Below are positions 26,401 through 33,773 of a DNA stretch of 64,000 nucleotides, piece by piece; position 1 is the first letter of the stretch, and each line of letters starts with the position of its first letter. Made by a program: the position numbers and the translations under genes. The stretch lies in the NCBI RefSeq assembly GCF_031846515.1, contig NZ_JAVRHO010000018.1:26141-90140 (forward strand). The letters run 5' to 3'. The notes beneath the pieces are model-generated. The model was not told the origin of the DNA, searched no databases, and saw only the letters and a list, made by a program, of their open reading frames with translations. Source of the stretch: Autumnicola lenta. GTDB lineage: Bacteria; Bacteroidota; Bacteroidia; Flavobacteriales; Flavobacteriaceae.

Positions 26401-27098
26401 GTTTCCTTATTAATAAGGTCTAGAACCTTAGAAAGCGTATTTCCGTTATACTCAAAATCGTCATCAGTAAAATTGACTGTTGGAGCATTAACAAAATTAG
26501 CTAATTCTGCCCCCATAGATTTAACCGGCAGAACGTAATCTACTAAACCTGTGTTAATAGCACTCTGCGGCATTCCGTTGAATTTAGCTTCATCGGGATT
26601 CTGAACCATCACCATTCCGTTCTTCTCCTTAATTGCTCTAATTCCTCTAGTGCCGTCACTACCCGTGCCACTTAAAATCACGGCAATCGCAGTCTCTTTT
26701 TTAAACTCGGCTAGGGAACTTAAGAAAATATCAATTGGTAAGTTTAACTTCTGGTCCTTGGGTTTTTCCAGGAGGTGAAGCTTTTCATCTTCAATTACAA
26801 GATTATTTACCGGCGGAATCAAATAAATTCTTCCCGGCAGAATATCCATTCTATCACTTATTTGTTCAATGGGAAGACTAGCTGTTTTTGATAAAATCTC
26901 ACCCATCATGCTCTTGTAATCCGGTGAAAGGTGCTGAATAACTACATAAGTATTATTATCTTTTTCAGAAAGATTGCTGAAAAAATCCTGTAAAGCTTCC
27001 AATCCTCCTGCACTTGCTCCCACGGCAATTATTCGGGAAGTTTCAACAGGTGGGTGGATTGGAGAAATCTGAGTCAGAAAATTGTCATTTTTAGTCAT
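23460..27098 (-). CDS. CheB-CheR-PAS-histidine kinase fusion
   Basis: 1212 residues. A CheB methylesterase domain (about 20-200) has VGASAGGLEAL, IQHLSPDY and LSGTGSDGTRG, with no receiver in front. A CheR methyltransferase domain (about 215-475) has SAM motif DVACSTGEEAYTLG and CRNLLIYF. A long coiled coil (about 655-740) repeats SNEELQS-type heptads. Two PAS domains follow, then HisKA (His1003 in SHDLQEP) and a HATPase ending FYFKIKRK. No chemoreceptor or CheA gene is nearby, so this is likely a signalling hub and not classical chemotaxis. It heads the operon with bphP, the response regulator and bphO. Confidence 0.93.
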   Translation of the reverse strand: MTKNDNFLTQISPIHPPVETSRIIAVGASAGGLEALQDFFSNLSEKDNNTYVVIQHLSPDYKSMMGEILSKTASLPIEQISDRMDILPGRIYLIPPVNNLVIEDEKLHLLEKPKDQKLNLPIDIFLSSLAEFKKETAIAVILSGTGSDGTRGIRAIKEKNGMVMVQNPDEAKFNGMPQSAINTGLVDYVLPVKSMGAELANFVNAPTVNFTDDDFEYNGNTLSKVLDLINKETQLDFSEYKYSTLARRIARRINVCRCSSLEEYYDILKSNPEEVDFLYREFLIGVTKFFRDAKVWEIMEDEIIPGILSKKKDGDVLKIWDVACSTGEEAYTLGMLLSEELERQNKNVEIKIFATDIAEKHLEIGSRGVYPESIIADIAPNLVQKYLVSRTQGYQVVERIRRMVIFSKHNVIKNPPFSRMDLVLCRNLLIYFQPSIQEKALNVLHYGLKEDGYLVLGTSESIESHREYFEDVSRKWKVYRNIKPRTRIQVETLRSSTAKAYNKAKLKKNRRHSTSSGNSAKNKYINELNQAILEQFGGASVFIDSEYNILQGIGEFRKYANLPVSGFSINLLDMIGTDLKHILLSTIREARESNAKAIYRDAIYKHHEETKSLDLIVKPFVQEQLDDEVNFVLTFIEKDVDHSKIKEVEKVTVSNRTERQIAELEDELKKTKDDLQHSLEEIERSNEELQSANEELLASNEELQSTNEELQSVNEEINTVNAENVQKMDDLAALNADMNNLLESTQIGTIFLDDELRIRKFTPSIKEHFSFLNSDVGRPIEHFVGSIGKANLIERCKRVLKSGKTLEKQILSKEGKPYLRRISPYRNTEGRISGVVITFIDIEMLEKSRGKLIASEKRFKAFYEEDPVMHFSIDPNTAEVVQCNTEAIERMGYSSKSEVIGKQFFEFYDNEYQVEALRLNKIFRREGELKNIEQEMVTKSGNVIPVIMNATLEVDGDGNGITHRFTCVDISDLKRAQEELKEQKADLVRANRDLEQFVSICSHDLQEPLSTIKFGSDILGKIYASKLDDKGREYLSYIDEASNRLANQIKALLDHSRIGRNTKKTLVNTKEVVEVVKYDLGKRIRDTRAKVHVGSLPKIKAYEVELRLLFQNLLSNALKYKAKDRDPEIRISAYQEGEFWVFSVMDNGIGISEEDQKGIFTIFNRVPTEEIYEGTGVGLAHVEKIVLLHEGTLWLDSQPGVGSTFYFKIKRK

Positions 27099-27133
27099 CG
27101 TATTGTAGTAGTCCTTTTAAAGAGAGAAAAAGT

Positions 27134-27165
27134 CAAAAATAATCGTTAACACCCAATATTTTCAA
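27134..27165 (-). promoter_or_regulatory. Promoter of the phytochrome operon
   Basis: On the minus strand: TTG (27163-27165), 21-bp spacer, then -7 box TATTTTTG (27134-27141), an exact TAnnTTTG match. The operon's first ATG is 36 bp downstream. The sequence GGGTGTTAAC lies inside the spacer and recurs upstream of the peptidase at 31734. Confidence 0.6.
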
Positions 27166-27865
27166 GTGTTTTCACACAATTATGAACTTATATCGAATAA
27201 ATTTTACGCCGATCGTATAGAAAATACTCAAAGTTTAACAATTTAAATCTTAAATATTCCCAATACAAACTCTTGTACTGTTAAATTATGTTAACAACGC
27301 ACCTTGTTGAATTCTGTTAATAGAAAATGCACAAACGATAAGTTCCTGTAACTGCGGAATATCATCCTGAATGTTTCTAATTTTACCACATCACGATCAT
27401 TTTTGAAAACACATTATGCTCACAAGACCTCCGAATATTTTAAAGATACAGGCAGAACAGCATGTAATTCTGCCATTATTGCAGACCTCTGCCAAAGAGT
27501 GATTTTTCAGGACAACTACTTTTCTTTTAAAATAAATTCGAAAAAATGGTCTTATGGATTGGCTTTAATTAACTGAAGATATTTCGCTATTTAAAAATCT
27601 ATTTATTTAATTAGATTCCGTTAAACTACCGCTATAAGAAGCTTGAGGTCAAATTCCGACTTCTTCTTGACATAATAAAACAAACCCAATTTTGTGTATT
27701 TTTAGCAAAGTACCTTTTGGAATATAAGCTATTTATCTTAACTTATCTCCTGTTCCAAACTGAGGATTCCCCATCTTTATAGAAGGATTGCATGATGTTT
27801 GAACCATAACGGGCAGAATTATTTTTTGAAATAAAGTTGAAAATTAATTAACCAAATAAACAAAA
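27166..27865. other. 700-bp AT-rich divergent spacer, no gene seen
   Basis: The spacer separates the phytochrome operon from proC. I see no open frame with coding character. Visible items are a hairpin with 7-bp stem GGCAGAA/TTCTGCC at 27451-27474, and a partial promoter-like stretch TACCTTTTGG about 145 bp before proC. The unusually large size leaves room for regulation or a small RNA, but nothing is specific enough to name. Confidence 0.5.
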
Positions 27866-28675
27866 ATGAAAGTACTAGTTATCGGAGCAGGAAATATGGG
27901 CCTTACTTATGCGGAAGGCATGGCAAAATCGGCCATGTTAAATCGCAAAAATCTGATGATTTTTGATAAATCAGCAGAGATTTTAACATCCCTAAGCAGT
28001 ATTGACCATTTTGATGTTTATGATAAAATTGAAGATTGTCTTCCTGAAGCAGACGTAGTTTTCCTGGCTGTAAAACCTTATCACTGTGATGGTCTCTTTG
28101 AGGAAATTAAATCTTATGTAAATAATCAGCAAATCTTTGTGTCCCTAATGGCGGGTATTACTATTAAGAAAATTCAGGATGGCCTGAATGTAAAAAAAGT
28201 AGTGAGATCTATGCCTAACCTACCGGCACAGGTAGGGAAAGGAGTTACCTCTTATACAGAAGCAAAAGAAGTTTCCAGAGTAGAGCTTCTAATGATAAGG
28301 AATCTTCTGGATACTACGGGAGAATCCATACGGGTGAAAAACGAAAACTTTATAGATGCCTCCACAGGTATTTCAGGTAGTGGTCCCGCATACGTGTTCT
28401 ACTTTATGCAATCTATGCTGGAAGCAGCATTAAAAATGGGCTTTTCACAGCACGATTCCAAAATACTTGTAAGTCAGACTTTTGAAGGTGCTGTAGAGCT
28501 TTTCAATCAGTCAGATCTTTCTCCCAATACGTGGATGGAGAGAGTAGCTTCAAAAGGTGGTACCACAAGAGCTGCGCTAGATTCTATGGAAGACAACAAC
28601 GTAAAAGAGCTTATAAAAGATGCCGCTTACGCAGCTTTTGACAGAGCGGTAGAACTTGGAAAAGAAGAAGCGTAA
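27866..28675 (+). CDS. proC: Pyrroline-5-carboxylate reductase
   Basis: 269 residues. It catalyses the last step of proline synthesis, reduction of 1-pyrroline-5-carboxylate with NAD(P)H. The Rossmann start is MKVLVIGAGNMGLTYAEGMA, followed by VVFLAVKPYH and RSMPNLPAQVGKGVT. The C-terminal dimer domain carries GISGSGPAYVFYFMQSMLEA and SKGGTTRAALDSM. It is the first gene of the proC-proB-proA cluster, with proB starting 28 bp after its stop. Confidence 0.95.
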   Translation: MKVLVIGAGNMGLTYAEGMAKSAMLNRKNLMIFDKSAEILTSLSSIDHFDVYDKIEDCLPEADVVFLAVKPYHCDGLFEEIKSYVNNQQIFVSLMAGITIKKIQDGLNVKKVVRSMPNLPAQVGKGVTSYTEAKEVSRVELLMIRNLLDTTGESIRVKNENFIDASTGISGSGPAYVFYFMQSMLEAALKMGFSQHDSKILVSQTFEGAVELFNQSDLSPNTWMERVASKGGTTRAALDSMEDNNVKELIKDAAYAAFDRAVELGKEEA

Positions 28676-28703
28676 TTTAAAAATTATCTGTAAAATCGAT
28701 AAA

Positions 28704-29474
28704 ATGGATAAGAAAAGAATAGTTGTAAAGGTCGGAACAAATGTAATGACCAATAAAGATAACAGAATAGTTGGCCCGGTACTAAAAAACCTGGTAAGGC
28801 AAATAGCCACATTATATGAGCAGGACATTCATGTAGTCCTTGTTTCTTCAGGATCTGCGATTGCAGGTAAGGAAATCCTGGGAGAAATAAATATTACCGA
28901 CCCGTCCAAAAGAAGACAGGTATTTTCTTCAGTAGGACAACCGCGTATGATGCGGCATTATTACAGTATTTTTCATGACTACGGAATGCGCTGCGCGCAG
29001 GTGCTGGCTACAAAACGGGATTTTAGCCCGGGTATCCACAGGGAAAATATGATTAACTGTTATGAATCTTTATTATCTGAAGGAATAATTCCTATTGCGA
29101 ATGAAGATGATGCGGTTTCAGTAACCATGTCTATGTTTTCAGACAATGATGAACTGGCAAGTTTGGTAGCAGAATTAATTGGTGCCGACTCGCTTATCAT
29201 TCTTAGTGATACAGATGGGCTTTACACCGGCCATCCAGATGATGAATATTCAGAAAAACTTAATAAAGTTCAGGTTGACCAAAACGTTGAAAAATACGTT
29301 CAGGAATCTGGAAAAGGTGAAGGCGAAGGCCGTGGCGGTATGGAGTCCAAAATCAAGATTGCGAAAAGTACTGCTTCCAAAAATATAACTACTTATATCG
29401 CAAACGGGAAGAATGAAAACGTGATTTTGGATATAATGGCCGGTAAGCCAGTAGGAACGAAGTTTACCGCATAA
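28704..29474 (+). CDS. proB: Glutamate 5-kinase, short form
   Basis: 256 residues from the ATG at 28704 (MDKKRIVVKVGTNVM); the frame stays open upstream into proC but that part is not family-like. It phosphorylates glutamate in the first step of proline synthesis. The amino-acid-kinase fold is seen in LVSSGSAIAGKE, PIANEDDAVSV, FSDNDELASLVA, LSDTDGLYTGHP and the GRGGMESKIKIAK loop. It ends after the kinase domain without the C-terminal PUA domain found in E. coli ProB. Confidence 0.95.
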   Translation: MDKKRIVVKVGTNVMTNKDNRIVGPVLKNLVRQIATLYEQDIHVVLVSSGSAIAGKEILGEINITDPSKRRQVFSSVGQPRMMRHYYSIFHDYGMRCAQVLATKRDFSPGIHRENMINCYESLLSEGIIPIANEDDAVSVTMSMFSDNDELASLVAELIGADSLIILSDTDGLYTGHPDDEYSEKLNKVQVDQNVEKYVQESGKGEGEGRGGMESKIKIAKSTASKNITTYIANGKNENVILDIMAGKPVGTKFTA

Positions 29475-29506
29475 ATTATTTAGTTGAACTTAAAAAAATT
29501 ATAGCA

Positions 29507-30706
29507 ATGATATTGATAGACACAAAAACCAAAAATAACGTTTTAAAATCCATGATAAATATCCTGGATAAGAGACGTAAAGAAATAGTTGCTGCCAATC
29601 AAAAGGACCTGATAAACTTTGGTGAAACCGAGGGTGCAATGTACGACAGGCTTATCGTAAACGATAAGAAAGTAGACGGCATGATACAATCCGTCAAAGA
29701 GGTGATGGAACAGGACGATCCAGTTGGACAGACGATTGAACATAGAAAGCTTGACAGCGGATTGGCGATTACCAATAAAACCGCACCTTTCGGGAACATC
29801 ATGATTATTTATGAATCAAGACCAGATGTGACGATAGAAGCAGCTGTACTTGCTTTTAAAGCAAATAATAAGATTTACCTGAAAGGTGGTAAAGAGGCCA
29901 TCCATAGTAACAAAATTCTAGAGGAATGCTGGCACCAGGCACTTCTGAAAAACGATCTCGATACAAGCTGGATCCAGTTGCTTCACTTAAACCGGGAGGA
30001 AACTCAAGAATTTCTTAAAAATCCGCCGGAAAAATTAGATCTTATCGTCCCTCGTGGTGGCGAGAGATTAATTGCTTTTGTTAAGGAACACGCAACAGGC
30101 GCTGTTCTTGTGAGCGGTCGTGGAAATAACTTCCTGTATGTTTCTGAAAATGCAGATTTCGAAATTGCCAAGAAAGTGATGTTGAACGCTAAAATCGATA
30201 AGATTTCTGGTTGTAACGCACTTGATAAAGTATTGGTAAGTCTTAATCTTCCTGATTATGAGAATAAGCTGCGTGAACTTCAGCAAATGTTCAGGGAAAA
30301 CGGCGTGAAGATCCTTGTAGATGAAGAAATCCACAAAGTACTTAACGATGAAGACAAGATTCCTTCAGAAGATGTTTGGTATGAAGAATTCCTGGCAATG
30401 AAGGTTGTGATTGGCAGCGCTTCCCAGCTAGATGCCGCTATAGAAACAATCAACAAATACTCCGGTGGACATTCTGCTTCCATCATCACTACAGACGAAG
30501 TTGAAGCACTTAAATTTATGGAACAGGTAGACAGCGCAGCCGTTTATCATAATGCTTCCACAAGATTTACCGATGGTGGTGCTATGGGTGTTGGTGCCGA
30601 GCTGGCAATTAGTACAGATAAACTACATCACAGGGGACCACTTGGGCTTAAACAATTGGTAACCAATAAATATTATGTGCTGGGAGAAGGCCATATTAGA
30701 GCTTAA
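29507..30706 (+). CDS. proA: Gamma-glutamyl phosphate reductase
   Basis: 399 residues, aldehyde-dehydrogenase superfamily. It reduces glutamyl-5-phosphate to glutamate-5-semialdehyde with NADPH. Recognisable parts are PFGNIMIIYESRPDVTIEA, IYLKGGKEAIHSN, LIVPRGGERLIAFV and the catalytic Cys in KISGCNALDKVLVS. DSAAVYHNASTRFTDGG lies near the C-terminus. It is the last gene of the proline cluster and has an intrinsic terminator 21 bp after its stop. Confidence 0.96.
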   Translation: MILIDTKTKNNVLKSMINILDKRRKEIVAANQKDLINFGETEGAMYDRLIVNDKKVDGMIQSVKEVMEQDDPVGQTIEHRKLDSGLAITNKTAPFGNIMIIYESRPDVTIEAAVLAFKANNKIYLKGGKEAIHSNKILEECWHQALLKNDLDTSWIQLLHLNREETQEFLKNPPEKLDLIVPRGGERLIAFVKEHATGAVLVSGRGNNFLYVSENADFEIAKKVMLNAKIDKISGCNALDKVLVSLNLPDYENKLRELQQMFRENGVKILVDEEIHKVLNDEDKIPSEDVWYEEFLAMKVVIGSASQLDAAIETINKYSGGHSASIITTDEVEALKFMEQVDSAAVYHNASTRFTDGGAMGVGAELAISTDKLHHRGPLGLKQLVTNKYYVLGEGHIRA

Positions 30707-30726
30707 TCCAAATTACATACATTTTT

Positions 30727-30760
30727 AAAGGAGGTTGTCTTTACAGGCAGCCTCTTTTTT
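30727..30760 (+). terminator. Intrinsic terminator of proC-proB-proA
   Basis: A 9-bp stem GAGGTTGTC with GGCAGCCTC (two wobble pairs), loop TTTACA, is followed directly by TTTTTT. Confidence 0.85.
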
Positions 30761-30822
30761 ATGCTGAATTTGTTCATTTTAGGTACATGCCCGAAATTGG
30801 CAATTTTCAACTTATTATTTTT

Positions 30823-30855
30823 AGACCTCACAGGTTTTTAAAACCTGTGAGGTCT
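30823..30855. repeat. 33-bp palindrome, copy 1
   Basis: Perfect 16-bp arms (AGACCTCACAGGTTTT and its complement) around a single T. Reference copy for the family. Confidence 0.95.
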
Positions 30856-30986
30856 TGCCGTGGCTTAAAATCGGCAATTTTCAACCTGCTGAAATAATTC
30901 TTGTCAAAAATGCCCGAATGTTTTTTCTGAAATTTTTTATAAAATAAAGGCTGGGGCTTAAAATGGAAAGTATTGACCTAATAATA

Positions 30987-31019
30987 AGACCTGACAGGTT
31001 TCAAAAACCTGTCAGGTCT
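30987..31019. repeat. 33-bp palindrome, copy 2
   Basis: Arms AGACCTGACAGGTTTC and AAAACCTGTCAGGTCT. Relative to copy 1 the C in CTCACAG is G, and the opposite arm changes G to C, keeping the pair. One mismatch lies next to the loop. Confidence 0.93.
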
Positions 31020-31181
31020 GTCCTACACCCGAAAAGGCAATTAAGAACATCAATTCTTACTGTCAAAAATCAAAAAATTAATTTCTTTATTAGTGGATTA
31101 GTGGTAACATTTTTATCAAAAGAAGAATTTAAATTTTGGCAATTTTCGACCTGCCATTTTGAAACTGAAGTGATTCTGCTG

Positions 31182-31214
31182 ATATCTATAAGGTTTTAAA
31201 AGCCTTGTAGGTAT
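31182..31214. repeat. 33-bp palindrome, copy 3 (divergent)
   Basis: Arms ATATCTATAAGGTTTT and AAAGCCTTGTAGGTAT around a single A. All 16 positions pair, three of them as G-T wobbles. Same length and same AGG/CCT core as the other copies despite many substitutions. Confidence 0.75.
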
Positions 31215-31367
31215 TTCTTTTGGCTATATAATCTAAAAAAACTCTATTTTTTTGATCTACTGAAGTAATCTTGACAAGAATGCATGAATATATTCTGCAA
31301 ATTAATTAGTAGCCCCTCTGATTAAAGAAGTGTAGCTGAAAATGGTAATTTTCCACTTATTATTATT

Positions 31368-31400
31368 AGACCCCACAGGTTTTGAAAACCTGTGAGGTCT
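31368..31400. repeat. 33-bp palindrome, copy 4
   Basis: Arms AGACCCCACAGGTTTT and AAAACCTGTGAGGTCT around G, one substitution from copy 1. In RNA of the minus strand the changed pair is a G-U wobble. Confidence 0.93.
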
Positions 31401-31635
31401 TGCCGTGGCTTAAAATCGGCAATTTTCAACCTGCTAGTTTTTAAGCTGAAGTGATTCTGCTGAAATCTAAAAGAAGGAAGCCGAAAAATGGCAATTATCG
31501 ACCTCCTCATTTTCAGCAAAGGCTTTTTTACTCTTTAACTTCTTTTCTATTTAACTCTTCAATTTCAAAACGCACGTTACTAGGTTATAATCTTCAGAGG
31601 AAATGGAAATTTTATACTTCAGTAGGTATTTTGGC

Positions 31636-31652
31636 GTTAACAGGGTGTTAAC
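31636..31652. promoter_or_regulatory. Two GTTAAC sites 11 bp apart upstream of the M61 peptidase
   Basis: GTTAAC occurs at 31636-31641 and 31647-31652, one helical turn apart; the second is the centre of the palindrome GTGTTAACAC. It lies about 80 bp before the peptidase start. GGGTGTTAAC is also found in the phytochrome promoter. A protein-binding site is possible, but chance is not excluded. Confidence 0.25.
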
Positions 31653-31733
31653 ACTCAAAATGACCATTAAATGCACCAGAGATTTGTAACTTTCCGCAGA
31701 AAATTCAATTAAAATAAAAAACCACACTTTAGC

Positions 31734-33605
31734 ATGAAAAAATTCATTTATGCACTGGCAATGTCATTTGCCATTTTCAGTTGTAAAACCACGCAAAATA
31801 CCGTTACTGAGGAACAACCAATTGTTACCAAACTTGATCTTGTGAACGTTCAGGAAGATAGAGTTATGGTGACCATTGACCCGGCAGAATTTACTACAGA
31901 AACTACCACTTTTTATATTCCGAAGACCGTACCCGGCACCTACTCTACTTCCAATTACGGAAAATATTCTGAAGATCTTAAAGCTTTTGATTACAAGGGA
32001 AATGAACTGGAAATTGTAAAGCTGGATGAAAATAGCTGGAGTATTCCCGATGCAAAAAAACTTGATAAGATCACGTACTGGGTCAACGATACCTTTGATG
32101 TGCAGGGAGAAGGCGGAATTTATTCTATGGCCGGAACAAATATCCTCGAAGACAAGAATTTCCTGCTTAATCTCCACGGATTTGTAGGTTACTTTGAAAA
32201 TTTGCAGGAGAAAAAATATCGTGTGGAGATAAAGAGACCTTCAGATCTTATTGGAGGAAGTGCGCTGGAGATTGCTGAGACTCTTTCTACGGAAAATGAT
32301 GAATCAAAAACAGACATCTACAATCTGAACCGTTATTTTGAAGTTACCGATAACCCTATTATGTACGGAGAGCCGGACACTGTTAGTTTTAATGTACAGG
32401 GAATGGAGGTTTTACTGAATGTTTATTCTCCAAACGACAAATTTTCTGCCGAAAGCTTTGCTCCTGCTATGGAGAGAATGATCACGGCGCAAAAGAATTT
32501 TTTAGGTGATATTAACAGCACTGACAAATATGCTATTCTACTTTATTTATCAGCTACTCCGGGACAGAACGATGCGGGAAATTTTGGAGCTCTGGAGCAC
32601 CACACCTCTACCGTTGTGGTTATGCCGGAAATTATGGAAGAAGAAGCTTTAAATGAAAGCCTTACAGATATCGTTTCTCATGAGTTCTTCCACATTATCA
32701 CTCCTCTGGGAGTACATTCGCAAGAAATTCATTATTTCGATTATAACGATCCAAAAATGTCAAAACACCTTTGGATGTATGAAGGCATCACCGAATATTT
32801 TGCTAACCTTTTCCAGGTAAACCAGGGATTAATAGACAATCAGGATTTCTACGACAGGATTAATGAAAAACTGGAAGCAGCAAAACGATATGATGATACC
32901 ATGTCTTTTACTGTTATGAGTGAGAATATTCTTGAAGATGGATATCAGGAAAACTATGCGAATGTTTACCAAAAAGGAGCTTTAATAGGAATGGCACTGG
33001 ATATTAGGTTAAGAGAACTTAGCGGTGGAAATATGGGTGTTCTTGACCTCATGAAGGAACTAACGCAGAAATACGGAAAGGACAAGCCTTTTAATGATGA
33101 CGAGCTTATTGCCGATATTGTTGAACTTACCTATCCGGAGATTCAGAATTTCTTTGATCAGTACGTAATTGGAACCACGCCAATTCCTTATTCTGAATTT
33201 TTTGAAAAAGTAGGCCTGGAAATTAGAGAAGGTCAGGTTCCTGTAGACTACTTCTTGAAAAATCAAACCACACCTTACATTACTGTAAATCAACAAGGGA
33301 ATATTCTTGTAAGAAATGATGTGGAGTTGAACTCCTTTCTTCAGGATTTGGAACTGGAAGCTGGAGATATGATCCAGAGCATAAACGGAACAGCATATAG
33401 CCGGGAGAATATTTATGACCTGATAACTACTTCACAAACTTGGAAAGAGGGAGATTCAATTTCCATGACCGTTGTTAGAGATGGTGAAGAAGTGATTCTG
33501 GAATCTTCCATTGTTGCTCCAACTGCACCGGGATTGCGTTTAGTTGAAATTCAAAACGCCGATAGTGAACAGATTGAACTGAGATATGCATGGTTAAAAT
33601 CATAA
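31734..33605 (+). CDS. M61-family peptidase lipoprotein with PDZ domain
   Basis: 623 residues. The N-terminus MKKFIYALAMSFAIFSC is a lipoprotein signal with lipidation Cys17, so the enzyme should be membrane-anchored outside the cytoplasm. The N-terminal beta-rich domain (about 30-200) is of the M61 type. The gluzincin site is His316-Glu317-xx-His320 in SHEFFHIITPL, with the third zinc ligand Glu350 in MYEGITEYFANL. A PDZ domain near 535-600 has AGDMIQSINGTAY. The M61 family comprises aminopeptidases related to glycyl aminopeptidase. Monocistronic, with a strong terminator. Confidence 0.92.
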   Translation: MKKFIYALAMSFAIFSCKTTQNTVTEEQPIVTKLDLVNVQEDRVMVTIDPAEFTTETTTFYIPKTVPGTYSTSNYGKYSEDLKAFDYKGNELEIVKLDENSWSIPDAKKLDKITYWVNDTFDVQGEGGIYSMAGTNILEDKNFLLNLHGFVGYFENLQEKKYRVEIKRPSDLIGGSALEIAETLSTENDESKTDIYNLNRYFEVTDNPIMYGEPDTVSFNVQGMEVLLNVYSPNDKFSAESFAPAMERMITAQKNFLGDINSTDKYAILLYLSATPGQNDAGNFGALEHHTSTVVVMPEIMEEEALNESLTDIVSHEFFHIITPLGVHSQEIHYFDYNDPKMSKHLWMYEGITEYFANLFQVNQGLIDNQDFYDRINEKLEAAKRYDDTMSFTVMSENILEDGYQENYANVYQKGALIGMALDIRLRELSGGNMGVLDLMKELTQKYGKDKPFNDDELIADIVELTYPEIQNFFDQYVIGTTPIPYSEFFEKVGLEIREGQVPVDYFLKNQTTPYITVNQQGNILVRNDVELNSFLQDLELEAGDMIQSINGTAYSRENIYDLITTSQTWKEGDSISMTVVRDGEEVILESSIVAPTAPGLRLVEIQNADSEQIELRYAWLKS

Positions 33606-33678
33606 AGAACACTTTAAAGTCAACATCCCCGGGTCAAGCATCTGGGTAATAAACCCGGCTGGGGAAATAAATAAAAAT

Positions 33679-33706
33679 GCGGTGGTTAGATACTACCGCT
33701 TTTTTT
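33679..33706 (+). terminator. Intrinsic terminator after the M61 peptidase
   Basis: An 8-bp stem GCGGTGGT with ACTACCGC (one wobble), loop TAGAT, is followed by TTTTTTTATTTT. Confidence 0.88.
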
Positions 33707-33773
33707 ATTTTAATTCAGGCAAATCTCCTAAATTGAAGTTTCAAATAAACTTGCTAAAACCACTTCTTACCAC

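Larger units (their letters stand above)
30787..31513. repeat. Gene-free field of degenerate intergenic repeats
   Basis: This stretch is built from recurring pieces. GGCAATTTTC(A/G)AC-type motifs occur at 30799, 30873, 31138, 31344, 31418 and 31490. Four 33-bp palindromes occur at 30823, 30987, 31182 and 31368. A near-identical block of about 90 bp occurs at about 30799-30890 and 31344-31435. Other shared strings are GTGATTCTGCTGA(A/T)ATCTA (31171, 31451) and TCTTGCCGTGGCTTAAAATC (30852, 31397). Only a repeat-derived open frame exists here and I see no gene. Confidence 0.85.

Noticed and set aside
27451..27474. Hairpin GGCAGAA/TTCTGCC as a terminator or riboswitch before proC
   Set aside because: Stem is short with a 10-base loop, no T-tract, and it lies about 390 bp from proC; no known riboswitch pattern seen.
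30963..31199. Plus-strand open frame of 78 codons in the proA-peptidase spacer
   Set aside because: It runs through two of the 33-bp palindromes and shared flanking motifs, so it is repeat-derived and not a gene.
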